This document shows, one piece after another, positions 7,752-17,160 of a stretch of DNA of 26,795 nucleotides. This DNA is from CADEFF01 sp964569315 (lineage in GTDB: Bacteria > Pseudomonadota > Alphaproteobacteria > Dongiales > Dongiaceae), in assembly GCA_964569315.1 (NCBI GenBank), contig CAZMUZ010000047.1:1-26795 (forward strand). Direction: 5' to 3'. A program made the translations under genes and the position numbers. Each line of letters opens with the position of its first letter. Position 1 is the stretch's first letter. The notes below the pieces were generated by a model. That model searched no databases and was not told the origin of the DNA. It saw only the letters and a program-made list of their open reading frames with translations.

Positions 7752-9381
7752 GCCTTGGACCTTATCCGACCTCGTTAGAGTTGGGAACGCTCGGGCGCGT
7801 GTTCAATCTGCGGCGATTCTGGCGGTTTGCCTGGGTCTTGCCGGGTGCGAGGGGGACACGCCGGTGGGCGTCATCGGCGCCGCCGAAGGCTTCGCCGGCA
7901 TCGCCGTCGCGGACGAGCCGAGCGCCGTGCTGGCGGCGCGCGACGTGCTCGCGGCCGGCGGCAATGCGGCGGATGCCGCGGTCGCGCTCTATTTCGGCCT
8001 TGCCGTCGCGATGCCTTCGACGGCCGCGCTCGGCGGCGGCGGCGTCTGCATCGTGCATGACCAGGAGAGCAAGACGACCGAGGCGCTCGACTTCCTGCCG
8101 CGCGCCGCGCCGGAGGGCCGCGTGGCGCTGCCGGCCGCGGTGCGCGGCATGGCCGCGCTGCATGCGCGTTTCGGCAAGCTGCGCTGGGAACAGGATCTGG
8201 CGGGCGCCGAGAACATGGCGCGCTTCGGCGTGCCGACGAGCCGGGCGCTCGCGCAGGAGCTGGAGACGGCGCGCGACCAGATCTCGGGCGACCCCGAGAT
8301 GATGCGCATCTTCTTCCGCCCCGACGGCACGACGCTCCGCGAGGGCGATCCGCTCCGTCAGGATCTTCTGGCCTCGAGCCTGACGCAGCTCCGCATCCGC
8401 GGCGCCGGCGAGTTCTATAACGGTCCGCTGGGCCGCGCGCTGACCGATGGCGCGCAGGCGCTGGGCGCGCCGCTCACCATGGAGGCGCTCCGCGCGGTCA
8501 AGCCGCAGTTCCTCCCCGCGATCACGGTGCCCTTCGACGATCACGAGATCTATCTGGCGCCGCCGCCGGCCGCCGGCGGCATCCTGTTCGGCGAGATCGT
8601 CGCGATGCTGACCGAGGCGCGCGATTTCGACAGCGCCGATCCGGGCGAGCGGCCGCATCTCATCGTCGAGGCGAGCAAGCGGGCCTTTATCGACCGGGCG
8701 CGCTGGATGCAGCCGGCGGGCGACAGCACCGAAGATGCGCAGATGCTGGTGGGAGAGGACCATGCCCAGTCCCTCATGCAAAGCTACGATCCCAACCGCG
8801 CGACGCCGGCAGCGAGCATCGGCGCCATGCAGCGCTCGCCGGAGAACCCCTGGGCCACGGGCTTCGTGACCGCCGATGGCGACGGCAACGCGGTCGCCTG
8901 CGCCGTGACCATGAACAATCTTTTCGGCGCCGGTCGCATGGCGCAAGGAACCGGCATCCTGCTGGCGCCCGCACCGAACGAACGCGGCGCCGGCTACCGT
9001 GCGCTCGGACCGATGATCGTCGCCGACGACTATAACGGCGCGGTCTATTTTGCCGCCGCGGCATCGGGCGGCGAGACGGCGCCGACCGCGATGGCGCAAG
9101 TCCTGCTGCACACTTATTACGGCGGGCAGACCTTGATCCAGTCGGCGGCGGTGCCGCGCTACCACCACAACGGCGATCCGGACGTGGTGTTTTACGAGAC
9201 CGACGCCGCCCCGGCGGCACTGCAATCGCTCACCCAGCGCGGCCACCAGATCGAACCGATCGACATCATCGGGCGGGTCAGCGCCTTCTGGTGTCCGAAG
9301 TCGCTGAGAACCGACGGCAATGCCTGTCAGGCCGCGGCCGACCCGCGCGGCTTCGGCATGGCGGTGGTACAGACCGACTGA
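7750..9381 (+). CDS. Gamma-glutamyltransferase-family lipoprotein, probably catalytically altered
   Basis: This 543-residue protein has the gamma-glutamyltranspeptidase (Ntn-hydrolase) fold: GGNAADAAVALYFGLAVAMP, GGGGVCIV, ALDFLPRAAP, a TAPTAM...SGG region, and DGDGNAVACAVTMNNLFG of the small subunit. A signal peptide with lipobox LAGC puts the lipidated Cys at residue 33, so it should be membrane-anchored in the periplasm. Aligned without gaps to the autoprocessing site of E. coli GGT (TTHYSVVDKDGNAV), the segment here reads ATGFVTADGDGNAV. The nucleophilic Thr391 is therefore Ala, with the next Thr kept and the His lost. Self-cleavage and transpeptidation may be absent. The ATG at 7750 is the only good start before the signal peptide, and it overlaps the M48 gene start by 2 bases. 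A strong terminator follows at 9436. Confidence 0.85.
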   Translation: MPWTLSDLVRVGNARARVQSAAILAVCLGLAGCEGDTPVGVIGAAEGFAGIAVADEPSAVLAARDVLAAGGNAADAAVALYFGLAVAMPSTAALGGGGVCIVHDQESKTTEALDFLPRAAPEGRVALPAAVRGMAALHARFGKLRWEQDLAGAENMARFGVPTSRALAQELETARDQISGDPEMMRIFFRPDGTTLREGDPLRQDLLASSLTQLRIRGAGEFYNGPLGRALTDGAQALGAPLTMEALRAVKPQFLPAITVPFDDHEIYLAPPPAAGGILFGEIVAMLTEARDFDSADPGERPHLIVEASKRAFIDRARWMQPAGDSTEDAQMLVGEDHAQSLMQSYDPNRATPAASIGAMQRSPENPWATGFVTADGDGNAVACAVTMNNLFGAGRMAQGTGILLAPAPNERGAGYRALGPMIVADDYNGAVYFAAAASGGETAPTAMAQVLLHTYYGGQTLIQSAAVPRYHHNGDPDVVFYETDAAPAALQSLTQRGHQIEPIDIIGRVSAFWCPKSLRTDGNACQAAADPRGFGMAVVQTD

Positions 9382-9435
9382 TCGCCGGCCGCCCCCAAAC
9401 CCGGCCGCCCCAAACGAAGACGCCGCACAAACGAG

Positions 9436-9464
9436 AACGCCGCTCCCGGAGGGAGCGGCGTTTT
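9436..9464 (+). terminator. Rho-independent terminator after the GGT-family gene
   Basis: There is a perfect 12-bp stem, AACGCCGCTCCC (9436-9447) with GGGAGCGGCGTT (9451-9462), and a 3-base loop. TTTT overlaps the stem end, followed by CATATTTT. It lies between the convergent GGT-family gene and rne. The opposite strand has a poorer U-tract (CTCGTTTG), so it may stop rne transcription weakly as well. Confidence 0.88.
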
Positions 9465-9512
9465 CATATTTTGCGACAAGCTTGATCTCGGCGCCCTTTG
9501 GGCGCGGCGCGG

Positions 9513-12500
9513 CTACTCGCGGCGGCGCCACCAGCCGCGACGGCGCGGTGCAGGCTCGGCGTCGGCCGGCGGTTCGGCCGCCCTGGTTTCCTCGACAGGA
9601 GCCGCCTCGGGGGCCGGCTGCGGCCGCGGCGGCGGCAGGTTCTCCGTTGCGGCCGTTTCCTCCCGCCCGGCCGTTTCCTCCCGCCACTGTGCGGGCGCCC
9701 ACGCTTCCGGCTCGGGATCGTTCGTGCCGCGGCGGTTGCCGATGTCGTCGCCCGGCTGCGGGGCATCCGCGTGGCGGGAATCCTCGTCGTCCGTCCGGCC
9801 CCAGGGCGAGCTCAGCGGATCGCCGCCGGAACCCCACGGGTTGGCCGGCGTCGGGCCGGTGTAGCGCCGATTGCTCTCTTCCGAGACGTGCTGCTCGCCG
9901 GGCCGGTCGTCCGGCCTCGCCTCAGCGGCGTGCTCCGGCCGCGGCTGGGCCTGATCCTCGCCGCCATTCTGTCCGCGACGCGACCGCCGCCGGCCGCCGC
10001 GGCGCCCGCGACGTCGCCGGCGCGGCNNNNNNNNNNTGCCGGATGCGCTTCCCCCGGCTCGGCGTGGCGTTCCGCCGGGTCGCCATCGGCCGGCTGCGCC
10101 GTCATCTCGTCGCCGGCATCGCCCTCGTCGCCGGCCGGTTCATGGCGCCGCTCCGCGGGCTGGCCGTTCGGCTGTGCGCCCTGCCGGTCGCCGCGCCCGT
10201 CGCCGTCATGACCCCCGCCGCGCCGCCGCCGGCGCCGCCGGCGTCGACCGCCGCGCTCGCCGCGATCGCCCTCGCTCCGGCCCTCGCGCGCCTCGACCGG
10301 TTCGGCGTCGCGCTCCGCGGACTCGTCCTCGCGCGCCTCGCCGTCGGTCTCGATCTCGTGCCGGGAGTCCGCCTCGCCTTCGATCTCGGCTTCGACGATC
10401 TCTTCTTCCGGCTCCTCCACGATCGGGGCGGAACGGAACGCTTCCGGCGGGGGCGGCAGCTCTTCGCCCGGGGCCAGCGTGCGCAGCCGGTCGAGACGGA
10501 AATCGGGGGCGATCAGCGTGTCGTCGCCCGAGAGATAGACGCGGAAGCCGAAGCGGCTTTCGATCTCCGACAGGCGCCGGCGCTTCTGGTTGAGGATGTA
10601 GAGTGCCACCGTCGTCGGCACCGCCACCGTGATGCCGGGACCGCGCCGCCGCGAGCCTTCTTCCTCGATCGCGCGCAGCACGTGAAGCGCGGTCGATTCC
10701 GTGGAGCGGGTGCGTCCGGTGCCCCGGCAGAAGCGACAGACTTCGGTGCTGGCCTCGACCAGGCTCGGCCGCAGCCGCTGGCGCGACAGCTCGAGCAGCC
10801 CGAACGGGCTGATGCGCCCGAGCTGGATGCGCGCGCGGTCGAAACGCATCGCTTCCTTGAGCCGCCGCTCGACCTGCGCGTTGTGGCGGTTCTCCTCCAT
10901 GTCGATGAAGTCGATCACCACCAGCCCCGCCATGTCGCGCAGGCGAAGCTGCCGGGCGATCTCGTCCGAGGCTTCCAGGTTCGTCTTGAGGGCGGTGTCC
11001 TCGATGTTGCGCTCGCGCGTGGCGCGGCCCGAGTTCACGTCGATCGAGACCAGCGCCTCGGTCTGGTTGATGACGATGTAGCCGCCCGACTTGAGCTGGA
11101 CGACCGGGTTGTGCATCGCGTCGAGCTGCGCCTCGACCTGATAGCGCTGCAGCAGCGGGATCATCGGGTCGCGATAGGCCTGGACGCGCTTGGCGTGGCT
11201 CGGCGTCAGCGTCTTCATGAACGCCTTCGCGGTCTTGTACCCTTCGTCGCCCTCGACGATGATGTCGTCGATGTCCTTCGTATAGAGATCGCGAATCGAC
11301 CGCTTGATGAGGTTGGCTTCCTCGTAGATGAGGGCGGGCGCGGTCGAGCGCAGGGTCAGGTCGCGGATCTCGTTCCAGAGCCGCAGCAGATACTCGTAAT
11401 CGCGCTTGATCTCGGCCTTGCTGCGCTCGCTGCCGGCGGTGCGCACGATCACCGCCATGCCGCGCGGGATGTCGAGATCGCCGACGAGCGACTTGAGGCG
11501 CTTGCGATCGATCGCGCTCGTGATCTTGCGCGAGATGCCGCCGCCGCGCGCCGTGTTCGGCATCAGCACGCAGTAGCGGCCGGCGAGCGAGAGATAGGTC
11601 GTGAGCGCCGCCCCCTTGTTGCCGCGCTCTTCCTTGGTGACCTGCACCAGCATGATCTGCCGGCGCTTGACCACTTCCTGGATCTTGTAGCGGCGCACGC
11701 TGCGCGGCCGGCGCGGTTCCTCGGCCTCGTCCTCTTCCTCGCTGCCGCCCAGCACTTCGACGGCTTCCGGCGGGGTCGCGGCATGCTGCTCGATGCCGCC
11801 GGCGACCGGCGTGCCGGGCAGCTCGTCCGAGCCGTCCTCGCCGGCTCCGGAATGCGGCGAGGCCATGCCTTCGGCAGCGCCGCGTTCCTCGGCGTTCTCG
11901 GCGTCGCCCTCCGGGAACGGCGCCTCGAGACGATCGTCCCAGGCGCCGGCACGGCTCAGCGGCTGCGCCCGCGGCGCATCCTCTCCGGCGTCGTCGTCGC
12001 GCGCCTCGTCGCCCTGCGTGTCGTCGCCGTCTGGCCCGTCGCCGTCTGGCCCGTCGCCCGCCACCCCATCGTCGTGCGGCGCGTCGGCGAGGGCGTCGGC
12101 GGCATCCTCCGGCCGATCGTCCCGACCGAGGCTGCCCGCCTCGGGCGCATCGGCATGATAGGGATCGGACGCGTCATAGGGATCGGACGCATCGTCCCCG
12201 TCATCCCGGCCATGATGATCCTGGCCGTTCTCGTGATGGCCATGGTCATCGTCATGACCGTGATCGTGCCCGTGCCCGTGCCCGTGCCCGTGCCCGTGAT
12301 CATGGCCATGATCGTGATCGCCATGCGCATGATCGTCGTGATCCTGCGCCTCCCTGTCCTGTCCGGCCGGCGTCTCCTCGCCGCCGCGCGCGCCCCGCGC
12401 CGCATGCGGCGCGCGGTGGTCGCGGCCGCGGCGGCGGTCGCCATGCCGCCGCCGTCCCTGCGCGGGCTCGATCGGATCGAACTCGCCATCGTCGCGATTG

Positions 12501-12796
12501 GCGGCGGCCTGCGCCTCGAGCTCGGCCTGCAGCGCCTCGCGATCCGCCATCGGGATGCGATAATAGTCGGGGTGGATTTCGTTGAAGGCGAGGAAACCGT
12601 GCCGGTTTCCGCCGTAATCGACGAACGCCGCCTGGAGCGACGGCTCCACGCGGACGACTTTGGCGAGGTAGATGTTGCCTTTGAGCTGCTTGCGGCTAGC
12701 GATCTCGACGTCGAATTCTTCCAGCCGCTTGCCGGAAACCACCACGACCCGCGTCTCTTCCGGGTGGGTGGCATCGATCAGCATATGTTTGGTCAT
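9513..12796 (-). CDS. rne: Ribonuclease E (interrupted by an assembly gap)
   Basis: RNase E is the main endonuclease of mRNA decay and rRNA/tRNA processing and the degradosome scaffold. The N-terminus MTKHMLIDATHPEETRVVVV is typical of alphaproteobacteria. The S1 domain is split: parts at about 37-75 and 367-415 flank an acidic and His-rich insert (about 90-365). Catalytic Asp586 (SIDVNSG) and Asp629 (VVIDFID) keep the 43-residue spacing of E. coli D303/D346. The zinc-link Cys pair CRFC is at 687-690. The C-terminal tail is acidic and Arg-rich. Ten N at 10027-10036 break the frame: the real tail, ending APRRRGWWRRRE at a TAG at 9513-9515, lies in another frame, as expected for a gap of unknown length. 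GGAG lies before the ATG at 12796. Confidence 0.95.
10027..10036. other. Assembly gap (10 N) inside rne
   Basis: The ten N are very likely a placeholder of arbitrary length. The rne frame upstream (codons in phase with 12796) differs from the frame that ends in the typical GWWRRRE tail at 9513, so the true gap length is not 10 modulo 3. The flanks encode Arg/Gly-rich low-complexity protein, which is hard to assemble. Confidence 0.95.
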
Positions 12797-13177
12797 TGCG
12801 TGAAAACTCCATGCCGCGCCTGTCGCAGCCCGCTATGACGGCGGGTGGCGGCGCGAAGGTTGTCTCGATGTGCCAGGAATCGGTCATGGCATCCTGTTCG
12901 TGCGGCGCCGTCTCCGACATCGGAGGTGGCGCCGATACCCGTGTCTTCCGGGGCGGCGAGGCCAGCGCCTGCCGCAGGGCCGGGAGCGCGGAATAGCCTT
13001 CCGGTTCATCCGTCGCGGCGGCATGACCGCCGGATCCGATCGCACCGCGTCGCGGCGAGCCGCCCGTCCCCGAGCGACCATCGACCGGACCTGCCCGTCG
13101 CCGGCCATTGCGCCGGCGTCCCGGGCGGAACGAACCGTGGGACGCCCCACCTTACCGGCTAGGCGTCGGATCAACAA
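12797..13177 (-). promoter_or_regulatory. Long structured leader and possible promoter of rne
   Basis: No gene is visible in the 483 bases between rne and the amidase gene. On the rne strand a weak sigma-70-like pair is present: TTGTTG (complement of 13172-13177), a 17-base spacer, and TAAGGT (complement of 13149-13154). Transcription from it would begin near 13142 and give a leader of about 345 bases. Three perfect or near-perfect hairpins lie in that leader. The first has 8-bp arms at 13115-13122 and 13139-13146. The second has 6-bp arms at 13016-13021 and 13027-13032. The third spans 12904-12933, with GGCGCC outer arms and CTCCG/CGGAG inner arms. In E. coli a 361-base rne leader with stem-loops drives feedback by RNase E itself; a similar role here is inferred. 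The part from 13178 to 13279 should hold the amidase promoter, which I cannot place. Confidence 0.45.
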
Positions 13178-13279
13178 TCGTTTTAGCCGATCGGGCGGGG
13201 TTCCGGGGCGGTTCGGCGACTCTGGACCCGCGACTCGGGCGCGTATATGTTGTGGAGTCGCTGCTGGAGACCCACAAGG

Positions 13280-14563
13280 ATGAGGGGCATCGGTCGAATC
13301 CTGGCGGTTCTGCTGCTCTGCCTGTCGCTCCCGGCGGCAGCCAGGGCCGACCCGGCCGTCCGCGACGTCCGGCTCGGGCTCCATCCCGACAAGACCCGTC
13401 TTGTCCTCGAGCTCGGCGAGGCGCCGCGCTACCGCACCTTCCTGGTCCAGAATCCCGACCGGCTGGTGGTCGAGCTGGCCGGCGGCGACTGGCGGCTCGA
13501 GGCGCCATCCCTGCCCGAGGGGCGGGGGATCGTGACCGGCGTGCGCTTCGGCCATTTCAATGCCTCGACCTCGCGCCTGGTGGCCGATCTCGGCGGCCCG
13601 GTCCGCCTCGACGAGCCCATCCTGCTGGCGGGCGGCGGCACCTTCCGCCTGGCGATCGACCTGACCCCGATCAACGGCACGGCGACCGCCGCGACGCCGC
13701 CTCTGCCGTCTCCCGCGGCCGCCCCCGCATCGCTCGGGACGGTGGCGGGCGCCCTGCCGGTGCCGCCGCCGAAGCCCGCCGCCGAATGGCAGGCGCCGCA
13801 GCCCGAGCCGCTGATGCAGGTGGTGGCGCTCGGGTTTCCGCCGCCGGCGAAGCCCGCGCCGCCGCGCGGCATTCCCCTGATCGTCATCGATGCCGGCCAT
13901 GGCGGCGTCGATCCGGGCGCCATCGGGGCTGGCGGCAGCTACGAGAAGAACATCACCCTTTCCATGGCGCGCGAGCTGAAGAAGGTGCTGGAGGCGACCG
14001 GGCGCTACCGCGTGGCGCTGACCCGGAGCGACGACGTCTTCATCCCCTTGCGCGAGCGCATTGCGATCACCCGGCGCGCGGGCGGCGACCTCTTCCTTTC
14101 GCTCCATGCCGATGCCCACGCGAACGCCGCGACGCGGGGCGCCTCGGTCTATACCCTCTCGGAAACGGCGTCCGACGCCGAGGCCGGGGCGCTGGCCCAG
14201 CGCGAGAACAAGGTCGATCTCATCGCCGGCGTCGATCTCTCGAACGAGAGCGAGGTGGTGACCGGGATCCTCATCGATCTCGCCCAGCGCGAGACGATGA
14301 ATCTTTCCGCCCGGTTCGCCGGCCTGCTCGTGGACGAGCTCGCGCGCAGCACGCTCCTCCTGCGGAACACCCACCGTTTCGCGGGGTTTGCCGTGCTGAA
14401 GGCGCCGGACGTGCCGTCCGTGCTCGTGGAGATGGGCTATCTGTCCAATGCGTCGGACGAGTCGCTGTTCAATACCAAGGCCTATCGGCGCAAGCTCGCC
14501 GATGCGATCCGGCGCGCCATCGACGGCTATTTCGAGTGGCAGACGAGCCTCAAGCTGCCCTGA
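13280..14563 (+). CDS. amiC: N-acetylmuramoyl-L-alanine amidase, AmiC-type (AMIN + Amidase_3)
   Basis: This is a periplasmic zinc amidase that cuts the bond between MurNAc and the stem peptide and so helps separate daughter cells. The 427-residue product has a signal peptide (MRGIGRILAVLLLCLSLPAAARA), an AMIN domain at about 25-130 that targets peptidoglycan or the septum, a Pro/Ala-rich linker, and an Amidase_3 domain from about 198. Zinc and catalytic residues are visible: His207 (DAGHGG), Glu222 (YEKN), His276 (SLHAD) and Glu384 (EMGYLSN). The start at 13280 was chosen over the upstream ATG at 13247 because it begins the signal peptide and follows GGAG/AAGG. The PBP1A gene follows after 71 bases on the same strand, a common alphaproteobacterial pairing. 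Confidence 0.95.
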   Translation: MRGIGRILAVLLLCLSLPAAARADPAVRDVRLGLHPDKTRLVLELGEAPRYRTFLVQNPDRLVVELAGGDWRLEAPSLPEGRGIVTGVRFGHFNASTSRLVADLGGPVRLDEPILLAGGGTFRLAIDLTPINGTATAATPPLPSPAAAPASLGTVAGALPVPPPKPAAEWQAPQPEPLMQVVALGFPPPAKPAPPRGIPLIVIDAGHGGVDPGAIGAGGSYEKNITLSMARELKKVLEATGRYRVALTRSDDVFIPLRERIAITRRAGGDLFLSLHADAHANAATRGASVYTLSETASDAEAGALAQRENKVDLIAGVDLSNESEVVTGILIDLAQRETMNLSARFAGLLVDELARSTLLLRNTHRFAGFAVLKAPDVPSVLVEMGYLSNASDESLFNTKAYRRKLADAIRRAIDGYFEWQTSLKLP

Positions 14564-14634
14564 AATTAAGGCAAAAACTCCCCAACTAAGGCAGCGCACG
14601 GCCCTCGACGGCGGAGGGTCGTCGCGGCAAAATC

Positions 14635-17160
14635 GTGGACTTGCGATCCTGCGCGCGAGCGCGATCCATAGGACGGCATGACATCTTGAAACGGATTCTG
14701 CTTTCGCTGCTGGGCGTCGTGATCGGGCTCGGCATCGCCGGCGTCATCGGCGCCTTCGTTCTTTTCGAGAAATTCTCGGTCGGGCTTCCCGAGGTCTCCG
14801 AGCTTGCGGCCTACGATCCGCCGGTGGTGACCCGCGTCCACGCCGGCGACGGCCGGCTGCTTGCGGAGTTCGCGACCGAGAACCGCGTCTATGTGCCGAT
14901 CGCGGCGATCCCGAAGATCGTGTCCGACGCCTTCCTCTCGGCCGAGGACAAGACCTTCTACCAGCATCACGGCATCGACCTGCCGGGCATCCTGCAGGCG
15001 GTGGTGACCAACCTCGCGCAGATGGGATCGGACCGGCGGCCGGTCGGCGCCTCCACCATCACGCAACAGGTCGCGAAGAATTTCCTGCTCACGAACGAGC
15101 TCTCGTTCCAGCGCAAGTTCAAGGAGATGATCCTGGCACTGCGCATCGAGGAGGCCTACGACAAGGACCATATCCTCGAGCTCTACCTGAACGAGATCTA
15201 TCTGGGCTTCGGCTCCTACGGCGTCGCCTCGGCGGCGATCAACTATTTCAACAAGTCGCTGGACGAACTCGACGTCGCCGAGGCGGCGTTCCTCGCAGCG
15301 CTGCCCAAGGCGCCGAGCCACTACAATCCGCGCAACAACATGGCCGCCGCCCTCGATCGCCGGAACTGGGTGATCGGGCGGATGCAGGAGGACGGCCACA
15401 TCACCGCCGCCGAGGCGGAAGCCGCACGCGCCGAGCCGATCCTCGTCTCCGGCCGCGCCCAGGCGGATGTGGTCTCGGCCGACTATTTCGCCGAGGAGGT
15501 CCGGCGCGAGCTGGTGCAGCGCTTCGGCGACAAGAGCCTCTACGAGGGCGGGCTTTCGGTCCGCACCTCGCTCGATCCGACGCTGCAGGCGATCGCCGAC
15601 CGCACGCTTCGCGACGGCATGCAGCGCTACGACCGGAAATGGGGCTGGCGCGGCCCGGTCGCGACGATCGATCCGGGCGAGGGCTGGGCGGAACGGCTGA
15701 AGGCCGTGCCGCCGCCGCCCGGGCTGCGCCAGTGGCTGCTCGCCGTCGCACGCACGGTCGATGACGAGGGCGTCGCCATCGGGCTCGCCGACGGGACGGA
15801 AGGACGCATTCCTTTCGCCGAGCTCAAATGGGCGCGCAAGTCGCTCGGCGACAACAAGCTGGGGCCGCAGATCGAGAAGCCCGCCGACGCGCTGCAGCCG
15901 GGCGAGGTGGTGATGGTCGAGCCGGTCGCGAAGGACGCGGAAGGGGCGGACTATCCCGCCGGCAGCTACGCCCTGCGGCAGATCCCGGCCGTGGGCGCCG
16001 CGCTCGTCGCCATGGACCCGCATACCGGCCGCGTGCTGGCACTGGTCGGCGGCTGGAGCTACCAGATCAGCGAGTTCAACCGCGCCACCCAGGCGCTGCG
16101 CCAACCCGGCTCCTCCTTCAAGCCCTTCGTCTATATGACGGCGCTCGAGAACGGCTTCACGCCCTCGACCGTCATCCTCGATGCGCCGATCGTGATCGAC
16201 CAGGGCCCGGGCCTGCCGAAATGGCAACCGGAGAACTATTCCCAGGATTTCCTCGGGCCGGTCACCATGCGTCTCGGCATCGAGAAGTCGCGCAACCTGA
16301 TGACGGTCCGTCTCGCCCAGGCGGTGGGCATGCCGAAGATCGTCGATCTCGTCCGGCGCTTCGGCATCAACGACAACATGCCGGCCTATCTCTCCATGTC
16401 GCTCGGCGCCACCGATACGACCGTGCTGAAGATGACGACGGCCTATTCCGAGATCGTCAATGGCGGCCGCAAGGTGACCCCGAGCTTCATCGACCGGGTG
16501 CAGGATCGCACCGGCGCCACCATCTTCCAGACCGACGACCGTCCTTGCGAAGGCTGCCGGGTCGCCGCCTGGCAGGCGGGCATGGTCCCCCCCGTCGTGC
16601 CCGACGAGCGCGTGCAGGTGACCGATCCGCTCACCGCCTATCAGATGGTCCATATGCTGGAGGGCGTCGTGCAGCGCGGCACCGGCAGCGCGGTCCGCGC
16701 GGTCGGCAAGCCGCTCGCCGGCAAGACCGGGACCTCGAACGACAGCAAGGACGTCTGGTTCATGGGCTTCTCGCCCGATCTCACCGTCGGCGTGTTCTTC
16801 GGCTTCGATCAGCCGAAGAGCCTCGGCGGCCGCGAGACCGGCGGCGTGGTGGCGGCCCCCGTCTTCCGCGATTTCATGATGGAAGCGCTCGCCGGCCGTC
16901 CGGCGGTGCCGTTCCGCGTGCCGCCCGGCATCCGGCTGGTGCGCGTCGATCCGGTGAGCGGGAAGCGCACCAGCAGCGGCGCCGGCAAGATGATCTACGA
17001 GGCCTTCAAGCCCGGCACCGAGCCGACCTCGGGCGGCCAGCAGCGGATGATCGAGGGCGTGGGCGTGCAGCCCGACGGCACGCTGGGCGCCGCCACCGGC
17101 GGCACCTTCACGCCGCAGGTGCCGAGCGTCACGAGCGGCGGTTCTGACGGGCTTTATTAG
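14635..17160 (+). CDS. mrcA: Penicillin-binding protein 1A, bifunctional
   Basis: This inner-membrane peptidoglycan polymerase and crosslinker has one N-terminal membrane helix (about 18-45). The glycosyltransferase domain (GT51) has catalytic Glu104 in EDKTFYQHHG, GASTITQQVAKNFLL, and ELYLNEIYLGFGSYGV. An OB-like insert follows. The transpeptidase domain has the nucleophile Ser493 in SSFK, the SRN triad and KTGT with Lys697. The segment RPCEGCR is also common in alphaproteobacterial PBP1A. The protein is 841 residues from GTG 14635. A TTG at 14686 (then KRILLSLLG), 13 bases after AGGA, is an equally good start and gives a cleaner N-terminus. It is probably cotranscribed with the amidase gene. 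Confidence 0.96.
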   Translation: MDLRSCARARSIGRHDILKRILLSLLGVVIGLGIAGVIGAFVLFEKFSVGLPEVSELAAYDPPVVTRVHAGDGRLLAEFATENRVYVPIAAIPKIVSDAFLSAEDKTFYQHHGIDLPGILQAVVTNLAQMGSDRRPVGASTITQQVAKNFLLTNELSFQRKFKEMILALRIEEAYDKDHILELYLNEIYLGFGSYGVASAAINYFNKSLDELDVAEAAFLAALPKAPSHYNPRNNMAAALDRRNWVIGRMQEDGHITAAEAEAARAEPILVSGRAQADVVSADYFAEEVRRELVQRFGDKSLYEGGLSVRTSLDPTLQAIADRTLRDGMQRYDRKWGWRGPVATIDPGEGWAERLKAVPPPPGLRQWLLAVARTVDDEGVAIGLADGTEGRIPFAELKWARKSLGDNKLGPQIEKPADALQPGEVVMVEPVAKDAEGADYPAGSYALRQIPAVGAALVAMDPHTGRVLALVGGWSYQISEFNRATQALRQPGSSFKPFVYMTALENGFTPSTVILDAPIVIDQGPGLPKWQPENYSQDFLGPVTMRLGIEKSRNLMTVRLAQAVGMPKIVDLVRRFGINDNMPAYLSMSLGATDTTVLKMTTAYSEIVNGGRKVTPSFIDRVQDRTGATIFQTDDRPCEGCRVAAWQAGMVPPVVPDERVQVTDPLTAYQMVHMLEGVVQRGTGSAVRAVGKPLAGKTGTSNDSKDVWFMGFSPDLTVGVFFGFDQPKSLGGRETGGVVAAPVFRDFMMEALAGRPAVPFRVPPGIRLVRVDPVSGKRTSSGAGKMIYEAFKPGTEPTSGGQQRMIEGVGVQPDGTLGAATGGTFTPQVPSVTSGGSDGLY

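Noticed and set aside
12266..12295. Five GTGCCC repeats as a CRISPR or regulatory array
   Set aside because: The units are 6 bases with no spacers and lie in frame within rne, coding His-Gly.
9320..12838. Very long plus-strand open frame (1172 codons) opposite rne
   Set aside because: It is the shadow of the Asp/Glu/Arg-rich rne frame in GC-rich DNA, has no recognisable domain and crosses the assembly gap.
12696..12920. Small minus-strand frame (74 codons) overlapping the rne start, as a leader peptide
   Set aside because: Its ATG lies in the loop of the 12904-12933 hairpin with no ribosome binding site, and it runs out of frame through rne.
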